A DNA stretch of 64,000 bases from Mucilaginibacter ginsenosidivorans (GTDB lineage: Bacteria > Bacteroidota > Bacteroidia > Sphingobacteriales > Sphingobacteriaceae). The position numbers and the translations under genes were made by a program. The notes beneath the pieces are model-generated. The model saw only the letters and a list, made by a program, of their open reading frames with translations, was not told the origin of the DNA and ran no database searches. The stretch's first letter is position 1; every line of letters starts with the position of its first letter. The DNA lies in the NCBI RefSeq assembly GCF_007971025.1, contig NZ_CP042436.1, positions 1,674,001 to 1,738,000 of the forward strand, read 5' to 3'. Positions 26,829-35,651 of this stretch are shown here, one piece after another.

Positions 26829-27371
26829 ATGAGCAAGCTGACCTTTAAAGAATACTTTCGCGTTTACCTGGGCTGGTGTTGGCTTGCGCTTCGTTTTAAA
26901 AGGCTGCGGTTTATTGCCCTGGAACCTGATCAAAAACTGCTGTTTGAAGGAGCGGCCTTCCGGCTGATCTGGCAAATAGAAGGGGCGTACCGGGTCAAAC
27001 TGTTTATTGGCGATAAAAAAGTGGCTGCGTTTCTTCCGGAGAGGGTGCCACTTATCCCCACTGGTTACGCCGGCGAACTGCGGGTCAGGGCCTGCGGCGT
27101 TTTTGGCTGCGAGGAAAAAACGCTTTCCTTACCGGTAAGGTCGTTTATTTATCGCGAGGCTCCGGTCCTGTTGCTGAAGCGGTCTTTCCCGGCGCAGCCT
27201 GCGATGGTTAACGGCCTGTTGATCAGGCTGGCCTACCGGCAACCGGTTGCGCCGCAACCTTCGGTGATAACGCCCGGGATCACGCTGGAGGGCCCTCTGA
27301 TGAAACGCGAAGAGGAAATGTTGCAAAACCGGATCTTGCTTTTCCAGGACCAAATGACCGTAAATTCTTAA
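26829..27371 (+). CDS. First gene of DUF4407 operon, hypothetical 180 aa
   Basis: Soluble, basic protein with β-strand pattern and no signal peptide (LLFEGAAFRLIWQIEGAYRVKLFIGDKK; LRVRACGVFGCEEKTLSLPVRSF). The strand pattern suggests an immunoglobulin-like fold. It ends 9 nt before the DUF4407 gene and so belongs to the operon 26829..31794. It may be a cytoplasmic or peripheral partner of the membrane proteins. Family not recognised. Confidence 0.65.
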   Translation: MSKLTFKEYFRVYLGWCWLALRFKRLRFIALEPDQKLLFEGAAFRLIWQIEGAYRVKLFIGDKKVAAFLPERVPLIPTGYAGELRVRACGVFGCEEKTLSLPVRSFIYREAPVLLLKRSFPAQPAMVNGLLIRLAYRQPVAPQPSVITPGITLEGPLMKREEEMLQNRILLFQDQMTVNS

Positions 27372-27380
27372 TCACCTGAT

Positions 27381-28712
27381 ATGGAAACGAACTATTATAA
27401 GAATCCAAAACCGACCTGGCTGATGAGGCAGTTTTGGAAGGTGTCCGGCGCTGACCGTTATATCCTGGAAAAGAGCACGTATTCGGACCAGGTGAAATAT
27501 ACCTGTATGGGGGGCATCGTGCTGGCCACGGGGGTAATGGCAGCCCTGGCCGGGGGCTATGCGTTTTACACGATCTTCGCACCGAAGGGTGACGCGATCG
27601 ACGACATCAATACGATCGTCAAATCGGGGCATTACGACCCGACCGATATGCCGACGGCGATCCTGGCGGCGGTGTTTGGCCTGATCTGGGGGGCGATCAT
27701 CTTTAATATCGACCGGTTTATTGTCACCAGCACGGGCAAGGGCGACGGGACGGAAGCGATCACGAAGCAGGAGTTGAAAAGCGCGCTTCCACGAATTATC
27801 ATGGGCACGATCATCGCGCTGACGATTTCAAAACCGGTGGAGATCCGCATGTTTAAAAGCGAGATCGACGCGAAACTTTACCAGACCCAGCTCGAGGCGC
27901 AAAAGGAGTATGAGATCAGGACACGGAAGAATTTCGAGGACCGCATCAAAGACCTGGATAAAGAGAACGCGGGTATCCAGGACCGGATAGATAATTTTAT
28001 GAAGGTGATCGCCACAAAAGACTCGCTCTGGAACGTGGAGACCTCCAAGGGACAGGGCGGAAGAGGGGAGGGTGAGGGCCCGATGGCGAGGTCCTATAAA
28101 GCCGAAAGGGACCGGGTGGAGGCGGAAAAGAACCAGTTCACGGAAATGAACAAATCCAAGATCCTGGATATCGAGCGCCGGCGTGCTGCGATGAACACGG
28201 AACTGGAGGCCGCCCTCAAAAAAAACAAGTCCGTGTCGGCGGGCCTGGACGGTTTACTGGAAAGGATTAAGATCGCGCAGGAGCTGGCGCCGGGGATATC
28301 GATCTTTATTACGCTGTTGTTCATGGCGATCGAGCTAACGCCGATCTTCTTTAAGCTGATGCTGATCAAGGGTCCGTACGACTACCTGGAGGAAAATATT
28401 AAGGACCTTGTCAAGGCCCAGAACGGGATCGAGATACAGCACGATTATTACAAGGATAAAGAAGGTATCGAACGGGAACTGGTGATCCATCACGAGGTCG
28501 AGCGCATGACGAGCATGAAGGCCCGGGTGATCGAGGCGCAAAAGGAATTGAATGAATACATTATCGATCAGTGGAAAGCGAAGCAAAAACGGCAGATCGA
28601 CGGGAACCTGGAGGCCTATGTCAGCACAGTGCTGGCGGAAGAAATTGTTCCGGACGAGGCGGGGGGCGAAAGTATTACCCATGCGGATAAACCAATACAG
28701 CCGGAGGCGTAA
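27381..28712 (+). CDS. DUF4407 membrane protein, long form
   Basis: 443 aa. Transmembrane segments at about 35-60 (YTCMGGIVLATGVMAALAGG), about 88-108 and about 130-150, and one near 305-325 (PGISIFITLLFMAIELTPIFF). Between the third and fourth lies a long α-helical, highly charged coiled coil (about 160-295, repeated E/K/R/D heptads). The C-terminal tail is acidic. This matches DUF4407. No catalytic motif. It is followed after 3 nt by a second, shorter DUF4407-like gene, so a hetero-oligomeric membrane complex is likely. Confidence 0.85.
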   Translation: METNYYKNPKPTWLMRQFWKVSGADRYILEKSTYSDQVKYTCMGGIVLATGVMAALAGGYAFYTIFAPKGDAIDDINTIVKSGHYDPTDMPTAILAAVFGLIWGAIIFNIDRFIVTSTGKGDGTEAITKQELKSALPRIIMGTIIALTISKPVEIRMFKSEIDAKLYQTQLEAQKEYEIRTRKNFEDRIKDLDKENAGIQDRIDNFMKVIATKDSLWNVETSKGQGGRGEGEGPMARSYKAERDRVEAEKNQFTEMNKSKILDIERRRAAMNTELEAALKKNKSVSAGLDGLLERIKIAQELAPGISIFITLLFMAIELTPIFFKLMLIKGPYDYLEENIKDLVKAQNGIEIQHDYYKDKEGIERELVIHHEVERMTSMKARVIEAQKELNEYIIDQWKAKQKRQIDGNLEAYVSTVLAEEIVPDEAGGESITHADKPIQPEA

Positions 28713-28715
28713 ACA

Positions 28716-29678
28716 ATGGCGGGGATCACGGAATATTTTTGTGCAAGGAGCGGGGAAGATCTTTGGGTGATCAACAATTGCGGGCACAAGGGCATCCGTG
28801 ACCGGTTTGCCCTGGTTGGGGCGATTGCGGCGCTGGTGTACTGCATGAGCTTCCTGTCCTGCTGGTATTCTTTCCGGATGCTTTTTGACAATGGGTTGCT
28901 GGCGGTGCCGGTCTCGCTGTTATTTGCCTGGATGATCAATAATATTTACACGGTGTTGCTGACCACCTTGTCGAAGCCGGTGCTGCGGGTCAGATACCAG
29001 GGTGTGATCAAACACCTGTCTCTTTTTTTAAGGATCAGCTTCATAGTTTTTTTTGCGGTGTTCATCTCGAAGCCGCTCGAGGCCTGGGTCTTTGAGCCGC
29101 AATTATCGCAGCAGGTTGAAAAGCTGAAGGAGCGGGATATTCAAAAGTCGGAAAGACAGCTGAACGATCGGACAAGGGAGGCAGAGCAAAAGATCAGGGC
29201 GGCTATCGGGAGGAAGCGGGCGTTGCACTACCCGGAAGCGGACCTTGAGCCGCTGCTCGCGCAACTGGAACGGCTGGACCGCGAAAAGGAGGAGGCCCTC
29301 GCCCGGGTACGTTTTGTGATCGGCAGGGCGGATTTCTTTGTCCAGCGCCTGGAGATCCTGGCGGGCAGGGGTATATACAGGCTTTCCTGGTTGTTTACGT
29401 CGGTGGTTATCCTGTTGTTCCTGCTGCCGATCTACCTAAAATGGCGGTTAAACTTCTCCAATGTTTATTTCCGGGATAAGCGGACGATCTATGAAGGGAT
29501 TGTCAACGGCGCTTACCGGGATTTCAAGGCGGAGTACCGCAAAATATTCCTGGAAAAATACGGGGCCAGGGTGGACATCATCGAAAATTACACCGATCCG
29601 CCTTTTAATACGGAAAGAAAAACGGATGGGCGTGTTTTTAAAACGCAGGAGGACTTTTTAGACCGTTTTTACGCATGA
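28716..29678 (+). CDS. Second DUF4407-like membrane protein
   Basis: 320 aa, same plan as the preceding gene but shorter: transmembrane helices near 33-50, 62-80 and 103-120, a charged coiled coil (about 128-205), a further helix near 230-250 (LSWLFTSVVILLFLLPIYL) and a soluble C-terminus. An invariant-looking SKPLE/SKPVE segment follows the third helix in both proteins (ISKPLEAWVFEPQL; ISKPVEIRMFKSEI), which identifies them as paralogues. Its stop overlaps the next start by 4 nt. Confidence 0.8.
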   Translation: MAGITEYFCARSGEDLWVINNCGHKGIRDRFALVGAIAALVYCMSFLSCWYSFRMLFDNGLLAVPVSLLFAWMINNIYTVLLTTLSKPVLRVRYQGVIKHLSLFLRISFIVFFAVFISKPLEAWVFEPQLSQQVEKLKERDIQKSERQLNDRTREAEQKIRAAIGRKRALHYPEADLEPLLAQLERLDREKEEALARVRFVIGRADFFVQRLEILAGRGIYRLSWLFTSVVILLFLLPIYLKWRLNFSNVYFRDKRTIYEGIVNGAYRDFKAEYRKIFLEKYGARVDIIENYTDPPFNTERKTDGRVFKTQEDFLDRFYA

Positions 29679-31294
29679 GCAGCTACTGGACCGAAGAAGA
29701 GATCACGACCCTGCAGCGTACTTTTATCAAGGGTGCGTTTTCCGGGAAATACCATGCGCAGCGTCAGGAGGAGGATTCGCAGCATCACAGTGAACTGTAC
29801 AGCATGCATATCTACGAGGGGGAACTGAGTATCAACCAGGTGCGTAAAGAGGAGGAGGGGGATTTCCCGGAAGCTGGCGGTTTGCGGTCTTTCCGGGGGA
29901 CGGTCAGCCAGCCGCTCAATTGCTATGATGCGCAGTCGGGCGCCTATTTTCAGTTGCAACTCGAGGAGCTCCGGATCGCGGGGCCGGAGTTGTCTAAGAT
30001 CACGCGTGAAGGCACGGAGCACCTGGGGACGATCACGGGGACGCTTTACGGTTACATCAGCCGGTGGGTGCCGGCTAGGGTCCGCACGGAGCATTTCCGG
30101 GAAGATACCGTGTCGGCGGCAGGTAAGGCTGAGCCGCTTAGCTGGGCGCGGACGGACGCTCATGAATTTAAACGGACTGGCAGCCAGCGTTTCCGGCGTG
30201 ACCGTTATGTTTCCGGCGCAACTGCTTACCGCTGGGGGAACTGGTATGCGGTCGACGGCGGCTGGTCTTTTTCCGGCATGCTGCAGTTTCTTTGGGTTTT
30301 GCTGTTTGGAGGCCTGCTGGTGGGTTTTTTGATCCGTTTATCCTGGGTGGGGTTGTTATTGGTGGGCTTTTTTTTGGTGGTTTTCCTGGTCTCCAGGATC
30401 AGCCGGTTGGGTGTCGGCAGGGCGTTCTTCTCGGTTTTTTTTGGTTTGCTCTTTTTGATCTATCTGCTGGCGGTCAGTGTTTCGCTGTTCCGTTCGGCGT
30501 CTGCAGGGCATCCGGTAGTGAGGCAGGCGCCTGCCCCGGACGACCGGGATTATACGCATACGCAGCCGGTGACGGCTGGGGCACGGGGTGCGGGGCATCC
30601 TGCGGAGAAAGGCGATGAGTGGGTCGTTCATCACCGGGCCTGGTCGGATCTGGATGGTAACAATTATGAAGGGGACGTGCGGGTGCTACGTTCAGTGTAT
30701 GAGCAGGCGGGGGCGGAGCATCGCCGGCTGGCGGGGCTGAGTGGTTTGCCCGAGGTGTACCGGTCGATGGCGTTGTCGGATGAGGGGCGGCTGGATGGGG
30801 TTTATGCCTTGTTCGATAGCCTGCAATTGGTGAATCACCTGGATAGTACGCGTTTCGCGGGGATGCTGGTGAGTTTTGTGCAGGATATTCCTTATAGTTC
30901 GGTGACGGACGGGTCGTGTCCGGAGCGGGGGGGGAGTGTGTCAAGCGGGCCGGCAGGTGAGCCTTACAATTGTATCGGGCAGGTGCCCTACGGGGTGCAG
31001 TCGCCGGTGGAGTTCATGGGGAACTTTCAGGGGGATTGTGATACGCGGACGCTTTTTTTATTTACGCTTTTTGACCATTATCATTACCGGGTGGCGATCC
31101 TGGGGAGTGAGTCGTTCCGGCATTCGCTGCTGGGGCTGGAGTTGCCGCTGCCGGGTTCGGCGAAGATGGCGGGCAATGAACGGTATGTTTTGTGGGAGAC
31201 GACTTCGAGGGGGTTTAGGGCGGGTCAGCTGAGTCCGGAGATCGATCACCTGGATTATTGGGATTTTAACTTGGTAAATACGACTTCATCATGA
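29675..31294 (+). CDS. Membrane protein with C-terminal transglutaminase-like domain
   Basis: 539 aa. An N-terminal soluble domain (1-200) is followed by three or four hydrophobic helices (about 205-270, extreme Leu/Val/Phe content), a linker, and a C-terminal domain. In the last domain Cys455 (FQGDCDTRTLFLF), His483 (GSESFRHSLLGL) and Glu508 (RYVLWETTSRGF) have the order and spacing of the Cys-His-Asp/Glu triad of transglutaminase/papain-fold proteins, with Glu in place of the usual Asp. If the fold is right it would act on periplasmic or extracellular protein or cell-wall substrates; the family assignment rests on motif reading only. It overlaps both neighbours by 4 nt. Confidence 0.6.
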   Translation: MSSYWTEEEITTLQRTFIKGAFSGKYHAQRQEEDSQHHSELYSMHIYEGELSINQVRKEEEGDFPEAGGLRSFRGTVSQPLNCYDAQSGAYFQLQLEELRIAGPELSKITREGTEHLGTITGTLYGYISRWVPARVRTEHFREDTVSAAGKAEPLSWARTDAHEFKRTGSQRFRRDRYVSGATAYRWGNWYAVDGGWSFSGMLQFLWVLLFGGLLVGFLIRLSWVGLLLVGFFLVVFLVSRISRLGVGRAFFSVFFGLLFLIYLLAVSVSLFRSASAGHPVVRQAPAPDDRDYTHTQPVTAGARGAGHPAEKGDEWVVHHRAWSDLDGNNYEGDVRVLRSVYEQAGAEHRRLAGLSGLPEVYRSMALSDEGRLDGVYALFDSLQLVNHLDSTRFAGMLVSFVQDIPYSSVTDGSCPERGGSVSSGPAGEPYNCIGQVPYGVQSPVEFMGNFQGDCDTRTLFLFTLFDHYHYRVAILGSESFRHSLLGLELPLPGSAKMAGNERYVLWETTSRGFRAGQLSPEIDHLDYWDFNLVNTTSS

Positions 31295-31794
31295 AAATAT
31301 CTTTTTTAATAGCGAGTGGTCTCGCGCTGGCGCTTGCCGGGCTGTTGAGTTACCTGTTGCTTACGCTGATCTCGTCCGGGTTCCGCAGGAAGCATTATGC
31401 GGAGGGGGCCCCTAACCTGGCGCAGGGTTTGGTGCTGGCGGGTAAATTGCTGGCGGGGCTGATACTGGTATCGGGGGTGTTCGGGCCGCTGCGGGATTAT
31501 TTACTGATCACGGCGGGTGGGAAGGAGGTTTTGTCCTGGGCGCTGTTCAGTTTCCTGCTGTTGTGCTGTTGTGTGGCGGGTGTGGCTTATGTGCTGGTGT
31601 CGGCGTTCGAGGGATTTCTCTCGGGAAGGGTGTTTAAGGGGAGGTCGCTGGTGGTGGAGCTGGCGGAGAATAATGTGGGGGTAGGCGTGGTACGTGCGGT
31701 TCTGGTGGTGGGGCTGGCGGTGGTCTTTTTGTTTTCGATGTCGGTGTTTATCCAGGCTTTTATCCCGGTGCCGGCGGTGGTAAGTATCCGGTGA
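31291..31794 (+). CDS. Four-TM membrane protein, hypothetical
   Basis: 167 aa with four hydrophobic segments (about 5-28, 48-70, 80-105, 130-157), the last containing FLFSMSVFIQAFIPVPAVV. Few charged residues and no motif. Translationally coupled to the transglutaminase-like gene, it is the last gene of the operon and probably a subunit of the same membrane assembly. Confidence 0.65.
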   Translation: MKISFLIASGLALALAGLLSYLLLTLISSGFRRKHYAEGAPNLAQGLVLAGKLLAGLILVSGVFGPLRDYLLITAGGKEVLSWALFSFLLLCCCVAGVAYVLVSAFEGFLSGRVFKGRSLVVELAENNVGVGVVRAVLVVGLAVVFLFSMSVFIQAFIPVPAVVSIR

Positions 31795-31911
31795 GGTACC
31801 GGCGTAGATGATATAACAATGAGGGTACGAAAACTTGGGTTGAGGTGGGAAAAATAGAATAATTGTTCAAAGGTTTTGCCAGGGGGCCGCACCGTTTCTC
31901 TTTACGGGAAT

Positions 31912-31927
31912 CCGTAATGGGCCGGAA
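31912..31927. promoter_or_regulatory. TTACGG-GAAT-CCGTAA palindrome
   Basis: Perfect 6-4-6 inverted repeat, 68 nt upstream of the gene at 31996, the same distance range as the copy at 25612. Confidence 0.55.
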
Positions 31928-31995
31928 TTGTAATGATTTATATTTGCTGCTGTAAGCTATTGGAAGCAAATTTTAAACTTAAAAAATTCAATGTT

Positions 31996-32136
31996 ATGGA
32001 TAAGTTGGAAGCGATTAAACCGGGCCCAAAACCAAAGAAAGATGATGGGCAAGACGACAGGAGACGGCGGGTGGATCCGCCGAATAAGCCAAAACATCCT
32101 GATTTGAAACCGCACATCCATAAGCCCAAAGCTTGA
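31996..32136 (+). CDS. Small basic proline/lysine-rich peptide, 46 aa
   Basis: From the ATG at 31996: MDKLEAIKPGPKPKKDDG, then an Arg cluster (DDRRRRVDPP) and a Pro/Lys/His tail (KHPDLKPHIHKPKA). It is disordered and has no signal. The TTACGG palindrome in front supports a real transcript. Function unknown; the composition could suit nucleic-acid or membrane binding. Confidence 0.5.
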   Translation: MDKLEAIKPGPKPKKDDGQDDRRRRVDPPNKPKHPDLKPHIHKPKA

Positions 32137-32228
32137 TAAGTTTGAATTGGTAATTTTGGTCAAATGGTTTTGTGTGAATTTTGATCGGTAATAAACGTAT
32201 GTAACAGTTTCGTAAATGCTGTTTTGGG

Positions 32229-32256
32229 TAGTCCCGCTGGGGTTCGAACCCTGTGA
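32229..32256 (-). other. tRNA 3'-end-like fragment, candidate att scar
   Basis: On the minus strand the sequence reads CAGGG-TTCGAAC-CCCAG as a T-arm (four of five pairs), then CGGGACT as an acceptor strand and A as the discriminator. The 5' part of a tRNA is absent. The accessory genes of the 32-51 kb island begin just after it. Integrases commonly leave such 3' tRNA copies at island ends. Confidence 0.4.
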
Positions 32257-32406
32257 GAAAAAGCAACTATTACCAATAGTTTATGCTATCAACTTTTGAC
32301 ATGTATCGCAAAGTATAGGGAATTTTTCAGGTTTTTCGAGTTAGTAGTAACACTCTAAATGTTGTTTAATATTCTATATATTAACTTAAACCTTATGCAA
32401 TAATTT

Positions 32407-34188
32407 ATGCCGCAAAAGATTCAAAACAGTTTTTACCTGCTTAAAGAAGAGGTTAATATTTTTAACAACAACGCTGTAAAGTATACGGTGCAAAAGGTGG
32501 ATTTAACATATCTTAAGAAGCTTTTTAAAACACGAAAATACAAGGAGCAAGCCCTTAAAGCCAACCTGAGTGCAGCTTATGATGTGTACTTGTTTTATAA
32601 AAGAAATACCACACCTGTAAAGTGGAAAGACTTTATTGAAACCATCGCCGATCCGAATGAGGATATCTTGAAAAATCGTATCGGACATTCCGAAAGCTAT
32701 ATTCTACTGTTATATAATAAGACATCGAAACAGTTCTACTGCTCAACCGGTGGCTTCGGGCATGTCGATATCATGGACGTGGCAACAAATGATCTTGGTA
32801 TTCAAATCCTGTCACGCATTGTTAAAGCGGAAGACAAAGCCCTTCGATCCACCAAAGAAAAAACCTTTACGGGCAATGTCGAAGGCGCAGTCAAGTTTTT
32901 CAGGAATGAAAATAACTTTTACGACAATGAAAGTTTTGGTATGGTCTACAATGAATTACGTGCTGCACTTACTAAAGCAAAGCTGGTTAAACATTTCGGG
33001 TTCTCCGTTAATGATTTGCGTTCCAATAATCTCTGTATTGCCAAAAACTCCTTTTCGATCAAGAAGTCGGTATCATTCAAAGAGCTGTTGCGTATCATTG
33101 ATTCTTGTGAGAAGATATTGAAACTTCCGATTGCGGTTGAAATTAATTCGATTACCAAAATCGATAGGAAAGACTCGGCGCTGATTAGCAGCCTGAACAA
33201 AGACTTGGATAAACTTATTTATGCCAATTATAAAAAAGTGGCAGACTTTGTCAGCGTTGAGATCAGCCACAAGGAATTTGAAAAATATTATTTGTCTGAC
33301 CAGACCAAATTATCCTTAAAGATAAGCCGCAAGTCGCATGAGGTCGAATATGAAGCGCCAATCCGGGACATCCAAACCATTCTCGATGAGATCAGAACCT
33401 TAAATTCAAAGCTGACTAAAGATGAATTAGATCTGATGCTCGACAACGGGACCATTCAGACCTTTGATGCAGACGGGACTCTCCTCACCACAGATACTGT
33501 CAGGCATCATTATTGTACGGAAATTAAACAGGGCCTGAAAAGCTATTTCCTGATCGAAAAGGATTGGTATGAAATCAGCCGGTCCATGATTGATAAAATT
33601 AATGTAACCTGTACCAATTTTGTAGTCGAAAAAAAATATACAGGTCCGGCAATGCCTAAATGGCCATCAACGCAATCGGAAAATGCGTTCAACGCTTCAC
33701 TTCTCGGTACGGCGAATACCCTTGCATTTGATTTGATTACTCCGCTAAATATCGAAGTTTGTGATATTTTGAGATGGGATAAGGATAATATTTATTTATA
33801 CCACGTAAAAAAGGGCTTTAATAATTCTATGCGTGATCTGTGCGGGCAGATAAGTATTGCAGCCAGAAAAGTACTAGAAGATTCTAAAAATAAATTTGCA
33901 TTTCTTGGGAGCTTGTATGATGCTTTAGCGGCAAATAAGGGTGCTTCTAATTACTACAAAAAAGCACGAAAAGAATTGGCAAAAGTTTCAAGATTAGATT
34001 TTATAAAACTTTTCCAGGAACGAAAGATTGTTTTTGTCCTAGCGGTGCAGGACAGAGCAAAGTCAGTCAGAACACTTGAAAAAAATATGGCTGATTTTGA
34101 TTCGAATATTGCTAAGTTCTCGCTAATTGAGTTAACACAGAAAATGAGAAATTCGGAAGTGGCGTTCGAAATTTTGCAGCTGGCGTAA
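32407..34188 (+). CDS. TIGR04141/DUF6119 family sporadically distributed protein
   Basis: 593 aa, cytoplasmic, no transmembrane segment. I recognise it as a TIGR04141 (DUF6119)-type protein of patchy distribution in mobile islands. Typical signs are an opening LLKE, a central SFKELLRIIDSCEKIL block, an EVxDILRWDKDNIYLYHVKKGF segment at about 450, and the C-terminal FVLAVQDRAK block. Codon use is AT-richer than the operon before it. Biochemical activity is unknown; its presence in defence islands is from the family, not from this sequence. Confidence 0.75.
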   Translation: MPQKIQNSFYLLKEEVNIFNNNAVKYTVQKVDLTYLKKLFKTRKYKEQALKANLSAAYDVYLFYKRNTTPVKWKDFIETIADPNEDILKNRIGHSESYILLLYNKTSKQFYCSTGGFGHVDIMDVATNDLGIQILSRIVKAEDKALRSTKEKTFTGNVEGAVKFFRNENNFYDNESFGMVYNELRAALTKAKLVKHFGFSVNDLRSNNLCIAKNSFSIKKSVSFKELLRIIDSCEKILKLPIAVEINSITKIDRKDSALISSLNKDLDKLIYANYKKVADFVSVEISHKEFEKYYLSDQTKLSLKISRKSHEVEYEAPIRDIQTILDEIRTLNSKLTKDELDLMLDNGTIQTFDADGTLLTTDTVRHHYCTEIKQGLKSYFLIEKDWYEISRSMIDKINVTCTNFVVEKKYTGPAMPKWPSTQSENAFNASLLGTANTLAFDLITPLNIEVCDILRWDKDNIYLYHVKKGFNNSMRDLCGQISIAARKVLEDSKNKFAFLGSLYDALAANKGASNYYKKARKELAKVSRLDFIKLFQERKIVFVLAVQDRAKSVRTLEKNMADFDSNIAKFSLIELTQKMRNSEVAFEILQLA

Positions 34189-34375
34189 TAACTATGCTAA
34201 GCAATATCTTAATTTGCCTGACTATTTGCTTCATCCTTTAATATCAAAAATTTGAAATCCAAAACGTCGTAGAAGAAATCACTGAAGCTTCAACAACTGT
34301 GTTATCACTATTTGCCTTGTTATAGTAACTTCATCCTTAGTTTAATGCTTCAAATTATTTAGGTATTTTTATATT

Positions 34376-34570
34376 ATGGATACCACCGATCAACCTAAAC
34401 CAAACACGTCCGATATTCCTAAAAAAATATTCACTCAATTAATTGAAGAATTAAAGAAGTCTGAAGTTCCAATTACAGTAATTGAGCAGCTTGAAAAAAC
34501 CATTGTGACAGATCGGAATTTCACAGAACAGGCACTTAGGATAGCGCTATCACCAAATGCCGGCTTATGA
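34376..34570 (+). CDS. Small protein, partner of truncated ATPase
   Basis: 64 aa, hydrophilic and helical (KKIFTQLIEELKKSEVPITVIEQLEKTIV). Its stop overlaps the ATG of the next reading frame (ATGA), which is the N-terminus of an AAA/OLD-type ATPase. A short helical protein translationally coupled to an ATPase suggests the remains of a two-gene module. Function unknown. Confidence 0.55.
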   Translation: MDTTDQPKPNTSDIPKKIFTQLIEELKKSEVPITVIEQLEKTIVTDRNFTEQALRIALSPNAGL

Positions 34571-34665
34571 TACTGTTCAGAAAGATTGAAGTCTTTAAAT
34601 TTCGTGGGATTAGACACCTCGAAATAGACTTTAAAAAGAAAAACTTTGCAATTTGTGGTAGATAG
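34567..34665 (+). pseudogene. 5' remnant of an AAA/OLD-like ATPase gene
   Basis: 32 codons: MILFRKIEVFKFRGIRHLEI, then DFKKKNFAICGR and a stop. The pattern I-x-x-F-K-F-R-G-I followed by a short strand is the start of SMC/OLD/RecF-type ATPases and normally leads into the Walker A loop GxNGxGKS within a few residues. Here the frame ends right where Walker A should begin, so the gene was cut and the rest lost. A LacI fragment begins 9 nt later. Confidence 0.65.
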
Positions 34666-34673
34666 GCTGCCCA

Positions 34674-35068
34674 ATGAAAAAGAAGACGTCTATAAATGAC
34701 ATCGCCAGAGATTTGAACTTCGCCAAGTCAACGGTATCATTTATATTGAACGGAAAAGCCAAACGAAAAAGGATCAGCGAAGAATTAGCGGAACGAGTGC
34801 TGAAATATGTTAAGGAGAAAGGATATAAACCAAGCCACCTTGCGACGAGTTTGAGTACAGGCAAGACTAAGGTGATCTGCCTCATGGTGGAGAAGATTTC
34901 CGATTTTTTTTTTCGCATATAGCTTACAATGTCGAGGAACTAGCCTGTAAGAAAGCCTACAAGCTATTTTTTTGCAGCACCGAAAATGATACATCAAAGA
35001 CTAAGGAGTTGATCAGTACCATGTGGTCCGGGAATGTTGATGGCTATATGATAACTCCATCCATTTGA
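34674..35068 (+). pseudogene. LacI-family regulator, frameshifted and truncated
   Basis: The first 82 codons give a LacI HTH and hinge: TSINDIARDLNFAKSTVSFIL (recognition helix SKSTVS-like), then the YKPSHLATSLSTGKTKVI linker. The frame breaks in a run of ten T at 34904..34913. In the next frame the protein resumes FSHIAYNVEELACKKAYKLF, then STENDTSKTKELIS, and ends at 35068, well short of a ligand-binding domain. A slip in the T-run plus a 3' truncation explains it. The full-length protein would have been a sugar-responsive repressor of over 330 aa. Confidence 0.8.
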
Positions 35069-35275
35069 GCAATTCCCCTGTCAAAGCATCAACCGCCTGT
35101 CATATTGCGCGCTCATAGCCCATAAAGTCCCTCTTTTCTCTGTTTGTTTCGACTCATCCTAAAAAGGGAAATTTAGATAATCCGGCATGCAATTTTTTTA
35201 TGCAAATCGGCAACGTTGATAATTAAATGCCGGCAACAACGTAACTATCTGTGGCCGAAGCCGTAATTTTAAGGT

Positions 35276-35605
35276 ATGAATGATAATCCTGATCACAATT
35301 CAAATGAGTTCAGCTCCCTTTTACGACTTGGGGCATTTTTTTTAACCGCCTACGCGGTCAGTTCAATTTTTAAACGGGATCACGATACCATGAACTACGT
35401 TCTATGGCACAAGAACCATATTGTATATAATGGCATTTGTTATGAGGACCGGATGGATGCGCGTCTGAATGAACATGAGGTCCGAGGGCTCGTTTTCGAT
35501 GAATATGATTTCGACGATGCCAAACCAAGAGAAAAGGCTCTGACGATCGAAAGAAAATTGATCCGTAGGGACAGGCCCAAATGCAATATCTGCTACAATA
35601 ATTAA
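35276..35605 (+). CDS. GIY-YIG-nuclease-like protein with N-terminal hydrophobic segment
   Basis: 109 aa. Residues about 40-55 (YVLWHKNHIVYNGI) fit the GIY-x(10)-YIG core with Leu/Trp and Asn substitutions. A downstream Arg-Leu-x-x-His (ARLNEHE), Glu93 (ERKLIRR) and Asn (PKCN) match the remaining conserved positions. The N-terminal LLRLGAFFLTAYAVSSIF could be one membrane segment, which is unusual in this family. Whether it cuts DNA is uncertain, since the first Tyr-Ile pair is not canonical. A strong terminator follows at 35621. Confidence 0.5.
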   Translation: MNDNPDHNSNEFSSLLRLGAFFLTAYAVSSIFKRDHDTMNYVLWHKNHIVYNGICYEDRMDARLNEHEVRGLVFDEYDFDDAKPREKALTIERKLIRRDRPKCNICYNN

Positions 35606-35620
35606 TTTCAGGGGTTGGAA

Positions 35621-35651
35621 AGCCGCAGGCGAGGCCTGCGGCTTTTTTTTC
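35621..35651 (+). terminator. Rho-independent terminator
   Basis: Stem GCCGCAGGC/GCCTGCGGC (35622..35630, 35634..35642) with loop GAG, followed by T8. Terminates the GIY-YIG-like gene; the reverse complement also has an A-run and could serve the convergent gene ending at 35652. Confidence 0.9.
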
